Of a stretch of 12,148 nt of DNA, positions 1 to 6,269 are shown in pieces. Below the pieces are notes generated by a model. The model was not told where the DNA came from. It searched no databases and saw nothing but the letters and a program-made list of their open reading frames with translations. Source of the stretch: Oscillospiraceae bacterium (lineage in GTDB: Bacteria > Bacillota > Clostridia > Oscillospirales > Ruminococcaceae); assembly GCA_016303235.1 (NCBI GenBank), contig JAEDMB010000052.1, forward strand, positions 1 to 12,148, written 5' to 3'. Positions within the stretch are counted from its first letter, which is position 1; each line of letters opens with the position of its first letter. The position numbers were made by a program, and so were the translations under genes.

Positions 1-3000
1 TCACCAGGCTTAGCAGTTACTTCTGCAATATCCCAGTTGATTTCACCTGCCGGAAGTGTTGTAGTTGTAGTTGTTGTAGCAGATGTAGTTGTAGTTGTCG
101 TAGTAGTTGTTGTGTTTGTTGTTGTAGTTGTTGTTTCATCAACGATTTCAATGAAACCGTCAACGAGCTTGATATTCTTTGTAACATCAAGGCCGTTTTC
201 ATCAACAACCATAATGTCGCCCCAAGTTACAGGATACTTGCCTGCCGGACAGTCAGCCGGAACTGTGTATGTAAGTGTGAATACTTCTGAACCGTCAGCT
301 GCCTTGACATTGAATGCGGACTTTGTATCGAATGCGATGAGTTCTTCAGCAACATTATATACGACTCTTGCTGAATAGCCGGTGCTTTCATCACTTACTG
401 CTGAAAGCTTGATTCCCTGACTACCGTCAACATTGATTGCACCGTCCATACCTGCAACACCGATAACATCGCCTTCAACAGTAACACTCATGTTTACAGT
501 GTCGCCTGCCTTAGCCTGAACTTCAGGAATAACCCATGAAATTTCGCCAGTCTGTACAGGAAGTGTTGGAGTTGTTACAGCCTTGATTGTGATTGAACCA
601 TCAACGAGCTTGATATTCTTAGTAACGTCAAGACCGTTTTCGTCAACAACCATGATGTCGCCCCATGTTACAGGGTACTTGCCAGCCTTGCAGTCATCAG
701 GAACTGTGTATGTAAGTGTGAATACTTCTGAACCGTCAGCTGCCTTGACATTGAATGCGGACTTTGTATCGAATGCAATAAGTTCTTCAGCAACATTATA
801 TACAACTCTTGCTGAATAGCCGGTGCTTTCATCGCTTACCTTTGAAAGAGCTATGCCTGCACTGCCGTCAACATTTATTGCACCGTCCATACCTGCAACG
901 CCGATAACATCGCCGGAAACAGTAACGCTCATGTTTACTGTATCACCGGGTTCAGCCTCAACATCAGGAATAATCCATGAGATTTCGCCTTCCTGAGCAG
1001 GAACTGTTGTAGTTGATTCAGCCTTGATTGTGATTGAACCGTCAACAAGCTTGATATTCTTAGTAACGTCAAGACCGTTTTCGTCAACAACCATGATGTC
1101 GCCCCATGTTACAGGGTACTTGCCAGCCTTGCAGTCATCAGGAACTGTGTATGTAAGTGTGAATACTTCTGAACCGTCAGCTGCCTTGACATTGAATGCG
1201 GACTTTGTATCGAATGCAATAAGTTCTTCAGCAACATTATATACAACTCTTGCTGAATAGCCGGTGCTTTCATCGCTTACCTTTGAAAGAGCTATGCCTG
1301 CACTGCCGTCAACATTTATTGCACCGTCCATACCTGCAACGCCGATAACATCGCCGGAAACAGTAACGCTCATGTTTACTGTATCACCGGGTTCAGCCTC
1401 AACATCAGGAATAATCCATGAGATTTCGCCTGTCTGAGGTTCTATTGTTGTAACTGATTTAATTGTGATTGAACCGTCAACGAGCTTAACGTTCTTAGTA
1501 ACATCAAGACCGTTTTCGTCAACAATCATAATATCGCCCCATGTTACAGGGTACGTGCCAGCCTTGCAGTCATCAGGAACTGTATATGTAAGTGTGAATA
1601 CTTCTGAACCGTCAGCTGCCTTAACGTTAAATGCTGACTTTGTATCAAAAGCAATGAGTTCTTCTGCAATATTTGAAACGACTCTTGCAGAATATCCAGC
1701 ACTTTCAGTACTTACGTCTGCAAGGGCAATTCCTGCACTGCCGTCAACATTAACTGCACCTTCCATACCAGCAACGCCGATAACATCACCGGAAACAGTA
1801 ACGTTCATGTTTACTGTTTCGCCGGGTTCAGCTTCGACATCGGGAATAATCCATGAGATTTCTCCCTCCTGAGCCTGAGGAGCTTCAATTGTGATTGAAC
1901 CGTCAACGAGCTTAACGTTCTTAGTAACATCAAGACCGTTTTCATCAACAATCATCAGATTGCTTCCCCATGTTACAGGATACTTTCCTGACTTACAGTC
2001 AGAAGGAACAGTATATGTAAGAGAGAATACTGTTGAACCGTTCGGAGCTTTAACGTTGAAAGCTGAATTTGTATCAAAAGCGATAAGTTCTTCAGCAACG
2101 TTGTAAGCAACTCTTGCGGAATATCCGGCACTTTCATCGCTGACCTTTGAAAGGGCAATGCCTGCACTCTTGTCAACGTTTACAGAACCTTCCATACCTG
2201 CAACAGCAATATCCTCACCCTGAACAGCAACGTCCATAGTAACAGTATCGCCGGGCTTAGCCTTGACATCAGGGATAATCCAAGCAATTTCGCCGTCCTG
2301 AGCAACAGGAACAGTTGTTACTAATGATGTCTCCGTAGCATTTGTAGCCGAAGTAGCCTTAGTTGTAGCTGTTGTAGCTGAAGTAGCCTTGGTTGTGGCT
2401 GTTGTAGCTGAAGTAGCCTTGGTTGTAGCTGTTGTAGCTGAAGTAGCCTTAGTTGTAGTTGTGGTAGCCGTAGTTGTTGTAGTGTTGGCTGATGTTGTTG
2501 TAGTCTCAGCGGGGTCTCCGATAGTAACTGAACCTCCGAGAAGTGTTACTTCAGCGGTTGTGTTGTTGTTGTCAGCAACAGCTCTGTCAGTACCTTCAAA
2601 AAACATGTCTATATCATATTTGCCGTCAGGAACATCTGTGGAGAGAGAGAAAACGAGTTCAATAATAACTGCACCCTGTTCCGTGCAGACATAACCTATA
2701 TCACGCCCGCCGTCCGGATTTTTCTGCGGACATGCGAAGTTTACCTTTGGCTGAGTCTCATTAAGAACATTAGTGCAGTTTGCATAAGCAACGTTAATAG
2801 GATCTACTTCATCGCCTCTCCATGTCAGTTCGTCAGCATAGCTGAATGTAAATGCTGCACCGGCAATCATCTGGTCTGATACCTGTGAAACACGAACCGG
2901 AACAACGACATATCCGCCGTTTTCAACAAGTTCTGCACGTGTAAGACTTACATCGTCAACCTTCCAGGTAAGACCGCTGTCAGCCTGTTTATTAGCAGTT

Positions 3001-3149
3001 ACGCCTCCTGCACCGTCTAAAGCAACATTAGACTGACCGGCAGGGTATTCCCCACCGGCAGCCAATGTACTAAGCGGAACAGCAAATGAGCTTGCGAGTA
3101 CCGAAATACCCATGCACACGGACGTAACTGCTGAAAGAAATTTCTTCAT
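1..3149 (-). CDS. scaB: ScaB-type cellulosome scaffoldin, multi-cohesin (C-terminus outside window)
   Basis: Secreted structural protein, 1049 codons visible with no stop, continuing past position 1. ATG at 3149 follows a GGAAAGG ribosome site about 8 nt upstream. Residues 1-31 are a signal peptide (MKKFLSAVTS, hydrophobic core, LAA end). Residues 60-212 form cohesin 1, roughly 79% identical by eye to the ScaA cohesin (WKVDDV start, NVLNET, GGSVTIGD end). A Thr-rich linker follows, then second-class cohesins of about 137 residues, each opening GEI-W-IPDV and closing LVDGSITI: nt 1884-2298, 1458-1869, 1021-1433, 580-992 and 139-551. After another Thr linker a further one (GEINWDIAEV) starts at about nt 50 and is cut. 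In R. flavefaciens, ScaB is the central scaffold: its second-class cohesins bind ScaA dockerins and a C-terminal X-dockerin binds the wall-anchored ScaE. That end is not visible. It lies 73 bp after scaA, same strand. Cohesin identity is confident; the symbol rests on synteny and architecture. Confidence 0.88.
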   Translation of the reverse strand, partial: MKKFLSAVTSVCMGISVLASSFAVPLSTLAAGGEYPAGQSNVALDGAGGVTANKQADSGLTWKVDDVSLTRAELVENGGYVVVPVRVSQVSDQMIAGAAFTFSYADELTWRGDEVDPINVAYANCTNVLNETQPKVNFACPQKNPDGGRDIGYVCTEQGAVIIELVFSLSTDVPDGKYDIDMFFEGTDRAVADNNNTTAEVTLLGGSVTIGDPAETTTTSANTTTTTATTTTTKATSATTATTKATSATTATTKATSATTATTKATSATNATETSLVTTVPVAQDGEIAWIIPDVKAKPGDTVTMDVAVQGEDIAVAGMEGSVNVDKSAGIALSKVSDESAGYSARVAYNVAEELIAFDTNSAFNVKAPNGSTVFSLTYTVPSDCKSGKYPVTWGSNLMIVDENGLDVTKNVKLVDGSITIEAPQAQEGEISWIIPDVEAEPGETVNMNVTVSGDVIGVAGMEGAVNVDGSAGIALADVSTESAGYSARVVSNIAEELIAFDTKSAFNVKAADGSEVFTLTYTVPDDCKAGTYPVTWGDIMIVDENGLDVTKNVKLVDGSITIKSVTTIEPQTGEISWIIPDVEAEPGDTVNMSVTVSGDVIGVAGMDGAINVDGSAGIALSKVSDESTGYSARVVYNVAEELIAFDTKSAFNVKAADGSEVFTLTYTVPDDCKAGKYPVTWGDIMVVDENGLDVTKNIKLVDGSITIKAESTTTVPAQEGEISWIIPDVEAEPGDTVNMSVTVSGDVIGVAGMDGAINVDGSAGIALSKVSDESTGYSARVVYNVAEELIAFDTKSAFNVKAADGSEVFTLTYTVPDDCKAGKYPVTWGDIMVVDENGLDVTKNIKLVDGSITIKAVTTPTLPVQTGEISWVIPEVQAKAGDTVNMSVTVEGDVIGVAGMDGAINVDGSQGIKLSAVSDESTGYSARVVYNVAEELIAFDTKSAFNVKAADGSEVFTLTYTVPADCPAGKYPVTWGDIMVVDENGLDVTKNIKLVDGFIEIVDETTTTTTNTTTTTTTTTTSATTTTTTTLPAGEINWDIAEVTAKPG
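55..138 (-). repeat. Poly-threonine linker between ScaB cohesins 6 and 7
   Basis: Low-complexity ACA/ACT/ACG codons, read on the minus strand, encode an almost pure threonine stretch broken only by single N and S-A residues. It ends at LPAGEINWDI, where the next cohesin begins. It separates the compact five-cohesin block from a cohesin whose opening differs (GEINWDIAEV instead of GEISWIIPDV), so it probably marks a boundary between spatially independent parts of the scaffold. Confidence 0.8.
139..2298 (-). repeat. Five tandem second-class cohesin repeats in scaB
   Basis: Five consecutive cohesin-coding units of about 411-415 bp (nt 1884-2298, 1458-1869, 1021-1433, 580-992, 139-551) are separated only by very short linkers of about 5-12 residues, such as APQAQ, VTTIEPQT and ESTTTVPAQ. 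Each encodes the same series of blocks: W-IPDV, NVDGSAGI, ESAGYSARV or ESTGYSARV, AEELIAFDT, SAFNVKA, LTYTVP-DC, YPVTWG, VDENGLDVTKN, LVDGSITI. The outer copies are the most divergent: the first has an extra residue in the WGSNLMIVDE stretch and the last ends GFIEIVDE. This block contrasts with its flanks, where long Thr linkers separate the cohesins. Confidence 0.9.
580..1433 (-). repeat. Near-identical 441-bp tandem duplication of a cohesin unit
   Basis: The unit at 580-990 recurs 441 bp away at 1021-1431. Read base by base, 607-990 and 1048-1431 (384 bp) show no difference. Only two mismatches are seen upstream of that (600/1041 and 606/1047), and the copies diverge at 991/1432. The neighbouring units are clearly more divergent, including at synonymous sites, so this pair reflects a recent duplication or ongoing gene conversion. 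Such a repeat could also be miscounted in a short-read assembly. Confidence 0.92.
2312..2510 (-). repeat. Thr-rich linker with 30-bp tandem repeats (KATSATTATT)
   Basis: This is the linker between ScaB cohesins 1 and 2. The segment 2350-2460 carries a 30-bp period, with copies starting near 2350, 2380, 2410 and 2440, encoding repeated KATSATTATT with a few third-position changes. The rest is ACA/ACT threonine codons. Such linkers in scaffoldins are flexible and often O-glycosylated. The repeat should vary in copy number between strains through replication slippage. Confidence 0.85.
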
Positions 3150-3190
3150 TAGCATTTCCTTTCCGAGTCAATACTCAAACTGCATTATAC

Positions 3191-3208
3191 TTTATTTCGG
3201 AAAATAAA
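3191..3208 (-). other. AT-only stem-loop in the scaA-scaB spacer
   Basis: A 7-bp inverted repeat (TTTATTT / AAATAAA, 4-nt loop) lies just after the scaA stop. On the minus strand it is not followed by a U-run but by GTATAATG, so it is not a convincing terminator. The TATAAT at 3184-3189 has no -35 at the right distance. The 73-bp spacer therefore probably lets transcription run through from scaA to scaB. A weak processing or stabilising hairpin is possible. Confidence 0.25.
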
Positions 3209-3222
3209 TTTTATTTTTTTAA

Positions 3223-4911
3223 TTAAGCCTTGTCAGGAAGTGTTACGAGTTTAACGAGTGACTTGATGATACTTGTTGAGTCAGCTGCTGTGAGCTTGCC
3301 GTCGAGGTTAACTTCAGCATTAATCTTACCCTGTGCAGAGAGGTCATACTTAGTATTGTCAACGAGGTACTGGTTGAGGCATACAACGTCAGCGATATTT
3401 ACCTTGCCGTCAACGTTTGAGTCACCGTAAAGAACGTTGCCTGTTGTTGGGTCTACTTTGCCTGTTGTTGTAGTAGAGCCAGCCTTTGTTGTAGTTGTTG
3501 TAGCTGATGTAGCCTTTGTTGTAGATGTAGCAGTTGTAGCTGTTGTAGATGCTGTTGTAGGTTCTGTAACGTCACCGATTGTAACTGAACCGCCCATAAG
3601 TGTTACATTTGCAGTTGTGTTGTCGTTGTCAGCAACAGCTCTGTCAACACCTTCAAATACCATATCGATGTCATACTTGCCGTCAGCAACATCTGTTGGA
3701 AGTGCAAGAACGAGTTCGATGATTACTGCACCCTCTTCTTCGCATACAAAACCAATATCACGGCCACCATTAGGGTTCTTCTGAGGACAAGCAAAGTTTA
3801 CCTTAGGCTCTGTTTCGTTAAGAACGTTTGAACAGTTAGCATAAGCGTAGTTGGTTGTATCCATTTCGCTGCCCTTCCATGTAAGTTCATCAGCGAGCTT
3901 GAATGTGAATGCAGCACCGGCAATCATCTGGTCAGAAACCTGAGCAACACGAACAGGAACTACTACAAGACCGTCATTTGCAACAAGTTCTTCACGTGTA
4001 AGCTTTACATCGTCAACCTTCCATACAAGACCTTCAGGCATAGTAATGTCTCCGCCGCCCTGTGTTGTAGTTGTTGTTGCTGCTGGCTTTGTAGTTGTAG
4101 CAGTTGTTGTAGTTGTTGCCGGCTTGTCAGTTGTTGTTGTTGTAGTTGCAGCACCTTCAACAGTAATTGTAAGACCTTCAAGACCAAGACCGCCTACGAG
4201 GAGGTTGTCAAGAGGATTCTTGATTGAAACGTCCCAGAAACCAACCTGAGTCATGTTACGGAGAGCACCGTTGCCGGCATCTTCAGATTCGTTTACGAAA
4301 TCAACCTTATATTCACCAGGAGCAGCATTCTGCTTGAGAGTTACTTCAAATGTATTAACAGGGAATTCGTCAGATGTAGCACCAAGCCATGCCGGTGTAG
4401 TAGCACCTGCTGAATAGATGAAGTTTGCTGTATTGTTGTCAAATACGTTTGAAGCAAGGATTGAACCAGTATTTGCAACCTTCTTTGTAGCCTTCTTGTA
4501 TGAACCATAGAAAGCAAGTCTCTTTGTTGTTGTAACTGTTATACCGTCATTAGCACCGCCCTTGAATGTGTAATCATATGAATCAACAGTTTCTGAATAG
4601 ATATCGCCCATCTTTGTGATTTTAATAGCACTTTCATCAGGAGCAGAAGAGATACCCATCTTAGCAGTAACTGTACCTGTTGTAGCTTCATCTTCTTCGA
4701 TATATACGCCAACTTCGATTACAACATCGCCCTTAGCGATATCTTCAGCTGAAACAGTGTAGTTAGCCTTGCCGTCAGCGAGGAGTTTAAGAGTTTTCTG
4801 AACCGGAACATTAGAAATGTCGGCTGCTGATGTGCTGAAAGCAGCGAGTGTGCCTGCTGTGAGTGAAACACTCATGCAAAGTGATGTAAGTGTTGAAACA
4901 AATTTTTTCAT
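3223..4911 (-). CDS. scaA: ScaA-type scaffoldin with one recognisable cohesin and a C-terminal dockerin
   Basis: 562-residue secreted protein. Residues 1-30 are a signal peptide resembling that of ScaB. Residues 31-253 are an N-terminal module I cannot name with confidence; its ends resemble a stretched cohesin (GDVVIEVGVYI near the start, APGEYKVDF and GLEGLTITVEG at the end). A Thr linker covers 254-287, a cohesin about 293-447, another Thr linker 448-487, and a dockerin about 493-556. The dockerin has two calcium loops: D497-N499-D501-G502-D508 and E533-N535-D537-G538-D544. In R. flavefaciens the ScaA dockerin docks onto ScaB cohesins, and its cohesins take enzymes or ScaC. Described ScaA proteins carry two or three cohesins; only one clear copy is present here. 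It lies 107 bp after scaC and 73 bp before scaB, probably one operon. AAAGGA upstream of the ATG is spaced rather far (about 12 nt). No frameshift or truncation is seen. Confidence 0.88.
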   Translation of the reverse strand: MKKFVSTLTSLCMSVSLTAGTLAAFSTSAADISNVPVQKTLKLLADGKANYTVSAEDIAKGDVVIEVGVYIEEDEATTGTVTAKMGISSAPDESAIKITKMGDIYSETVDSYDYTFKGGANDGITVTTTKRLAFYGSYKKATKKVANTGSILASNVFDNNTANFIYSAGATTPAWLGATSDEFPVNTFEVTLKQNAAPGEYKVDFVNESEDAGNGALRNMTQVGFWDVSIKNPLDNLLVGGLGLEGLTITVEGAATTTTTTDKPATTTTTATTTKPAATTTTTQGGGDITMPEGLVWKVDDVKLTREELVANDGLVVVPVRVAQVSDQMIAGAAFTFKLADELTWKGSEMDTTNYAYANCSNVLNETEPKVNFACPQKNPNGGRDIGFVCEEEGAVIIELVLALPTDVADGKYDIDMVFEGVDRAVADNDNTTANVTLMGGSVTIGDVTEPTTASTTATTATSTTKATSATTTTTKAGSTTTTGKVDPTTGNVLYGDSNVDGKVNIADVVCLNQYLVDNTKYDLSAQGKINAEVNLDGKLTAADSTSIIKSLVKLVTLPDKA

Positions 4912-4975
4912 ATCAGTTTAAATTCCTTTCTTTAGGCTTTTCGCCCATTAATAACATTAATAAAAATTTATTTAT

Positions 4976-5002
4976 CCTTAAAAGCTTTTCTGCATTTTAA
5001 GG
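4976..5002 (-). terminator. Inverted repeat in the scaC-scaA spacer (possible attenuator or processing hairpin)
   Basis: A perfect 8-bp inverted repeat (CCTTAAAA / TTTTAAGG) with an 11-nt loop sits 16 bp after the scaC stop. On the minus strand an AT-rich stretch with TTTTTATT follows after a gap, not directly after the stem. That makes it at best a leaky terminator. Because scaA has no clear promoter of its own, partial read-through or RNA processing here could set the scaC:scaA ratio. This is inference from structure only. Confidence 0.35.
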
Positions 5003-5018
5003 GACAAACCACAGTTAA

Positions 5019-5864
5019 TCAGAGTTCAGTAATAATATTAGCGAGATACTGCTGAACAGCAAGAGCGTCATTGGCATTGATGCCGTTTCCTTCGCCCTGA
5101 ACGTCCGCATTAATCATTCCCTGAGATTCGAGAGAATTCTGTACGCTGTCGCTTACATATGATGCAATTGCAACAACGTCAGCAATATCGACTGAACCGT
5201 CAAGATTTGCATCGCCTCTTAAATTGCTTACATCTCCGCTTGAGGGAACAGTTACTGAACCATTTGAAACCGATGAATCGTAATAAACATAATTAGTTAT
5301 ATCGTCATCGGGATTTGTATCGGCATCATATCCGAGCCAGATTTTATTATTGTCCTCGGCAGTACCGCTTCCGTTTATTTTTCTTGGATTCGGAACAATA
5401 TTAAATTCTGCAACAGAGCCGGCAAGAGCATTTTCAAGAACAGTGCCTGTTATGGTAAACATAACGCCTTCGCCCTGCATATAGTATTTTGAATTGCTGT
5501 CAGCAACGGCAAAGGATACAAGAACGGCACTTTTTTCTTTAGAAATACTGCTCATAAAAGCGGGAAGTTCCGCAATATTGTCAACTTCGTCAGCACCTGT
5601 CTGAGCAAGAGTTCCTATTTCAACCTTATCGATTGAAACGATTGAGCTGTCATAAGTTACAGCAAAATCCGCTCCCTGAATACCGGTTTCGGGTATATCG
5701 GAAAGCGAAACTTCAACAGTAAACTGTTCACCGGCACGGGCAATTTCATGGCTTGCGGATATTTTGACAGTACTTTCAGCACCGCTTGCAGACATAACAG
5801 AAAGAGCGGAGCAGGAAAGGACGAGAACAGAAACAAGTCCGGAAACCATTTTTTTCAGTTTCAT
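5019..5864 (-). CDS. scaC: ScaC-type adaptor scaffoldin (cohesin + dockerin)
   Basis: Secreted adaptor of 281 residues. Two in-frame ATGs exist, at 5873 and 5864. The first directly abuts the AGGGAG ribosome site, while the second is 9 nt away, so 5864 (MKLKKMVSG) is chosen. Residues 1-28 are a signal peptide. Residues about 30-207 form a cohesin (STVKISASHEIARAGEQFTV start, SNGSVTV end) of a class different from those in ScaA and ScaB. Residues about 213-279 are a dockerin. Its first loop is canonical (D218-N220-D222-G223-D229). The second is degenerate, with Q and E in place of N and D and one apparent inserted residue (D254-Q256-E258-G259). In R. flavefaciens the ScaC dockerin binds the ScaA cohesin while its own cohesin recruits a different set of enzymes, so it changes the specificity of the complex. 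Size and position as first gene of the cluster fit this. A good promoter lies about 85 bp upstream. Confidence 0.9.
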   Translation of the reverse strand: MKLKKMVSGLVSVLVLSCSALSVMSASGAESTVKISASHEIARAGEQFTVEVSLSDIPETGIQGADFAVTYDSSIVSIDKVEIGTLAQTGADEVDNIAELPAFMSSISKEKSAVLVSFAVADSNSKYYMQGEGVMFTITGTVLENALAGSVAEFNIVPNPRKINGSGTAEDNNKIWLGYDADTNPDDDITNYVYYDSSVSNGSVTVPSSGDVSNLRGDANLDGSVDIADVVAIASYVSDSVQNSLESQGMINADVQGEGNGINANDALAVQQYLANIITEL

Positions 5865-5948
5865 TGCTATCATCTCCCTTGATATAAAATAGAACTGCTA
5901 TAACCTTGTACTTAATTTAACAAATACCGATTACATATCTGCAACCAT

Positions 5949-5977
5949 ATTATATAATAAGGAAACACAAAAGTAAA
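5949..5977 (-). promoter_or_regulatory. Sigma-A-type promoter for the scaC-scaA-scaB genes
   Basis: On the minus strand, -35 TTTACT (5972-5977) and -10 TATAAT (5949-5954) are separated by exactly 17 nt. The predicted start near 5942 gives a leader of about 78 nt before the scaC ATG. No comparably good promoter is seen before scaA or scaB, which supports a polycistronic sca transcript. Confidence 0.65.
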
Positions 5978-6192
5978 TAGCTTTTTGAATTTTTTGTTAA
6001 TTTAGATAAACAGAATTTATTTTTTTAAGCAAATTCACCAATAAAGATAAAACAGGAATCAAAAACGCAACGCAAAATATGTAGATTTTATTAATAAACT
6101 ATCAGATTTAACTTTATCGCAGAATAATGCATAAAAAATCTCATAACTTACCGGTTCACAAATTTATATATTTATTATATCATAAACAAATT

Positions 6193-6218
6193 TATTTTTC
6201 AATTATATTTGAAAAATA
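6193..6218 (-). terminator. Candidate weak terminator after the CNNM gene
   Basis: A 10-bp perfect inverted repeat (TATTTTTCAA / TTGAAAAATA) with a 6-nt loop lies about 52 bp past the stop codon at 6270. On the minus strand it is followed by AATTTGTTT. The stem is almost entirely A-T pairs, so stability is low; it may also end converging plus-strand transcripts. It is the only hairpin in this spacer that could separate this gene from the sca cluster. Confidence 0.3.
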
Positions 6219-6269
6219 TTTCTCACAAAAAAACACTGAAAATTTTGGATATATTATACAAATTAATAT

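Larger units (their letters stand above)
5865..6269. other. AT-rich intergenic region upstream of the sca cluster, no gene seen
   Basis: About 400 bp with no credible ORF on either strand. It contains the sca promoter (5949-5977), the scaC leader, and an AT-rich inverted repeat at 6193-6218. A tandem CGCAA-CGCAA lies around 6065-6075, well upstream of the promoter. Short motifs such as TTATTAATAA and ACCGGT are palindromic but too short to interpret. Its length, compared with 73-173 bp for the other spacers here, leaves room for regulation of cellulosome expression, but no recognisable riboswitch or operator was found. Confidence 0.5.

Noticed and set aside
37..378. Plus-strand ORFs with poly-valine N-termini (also 2389-2694 and 3437-3784)
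   Set aside because: They are antisense readings of the ACA/ACT threonine linkers and cohesin codons of scaB and scaA. They have no ribosome sites and repeat exactly where the real genes repeat.
139..2298. Regular repeats suggestive of a CRISPR array
   Set aside because: The period is about 411-441 bp and the units are protein-coding cohesins, with no short repeat-spacer structure.
3184..3189. Perfect TATAAT before scaB as a separate promoter
   Set aside because: There is no acceptable -35 hexamer 16-18 nt upstream; the only TTGACT nearby lies downstream, close to the ATG.
5865..6269. Riboswitch or structured leader upstream of scaC
   Set aside because: The region is very AT-rich with only AT stems. 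No conserved GC-containing helices or known riboswitch motifs were seen, and the predicted leader is only about 78 nt.
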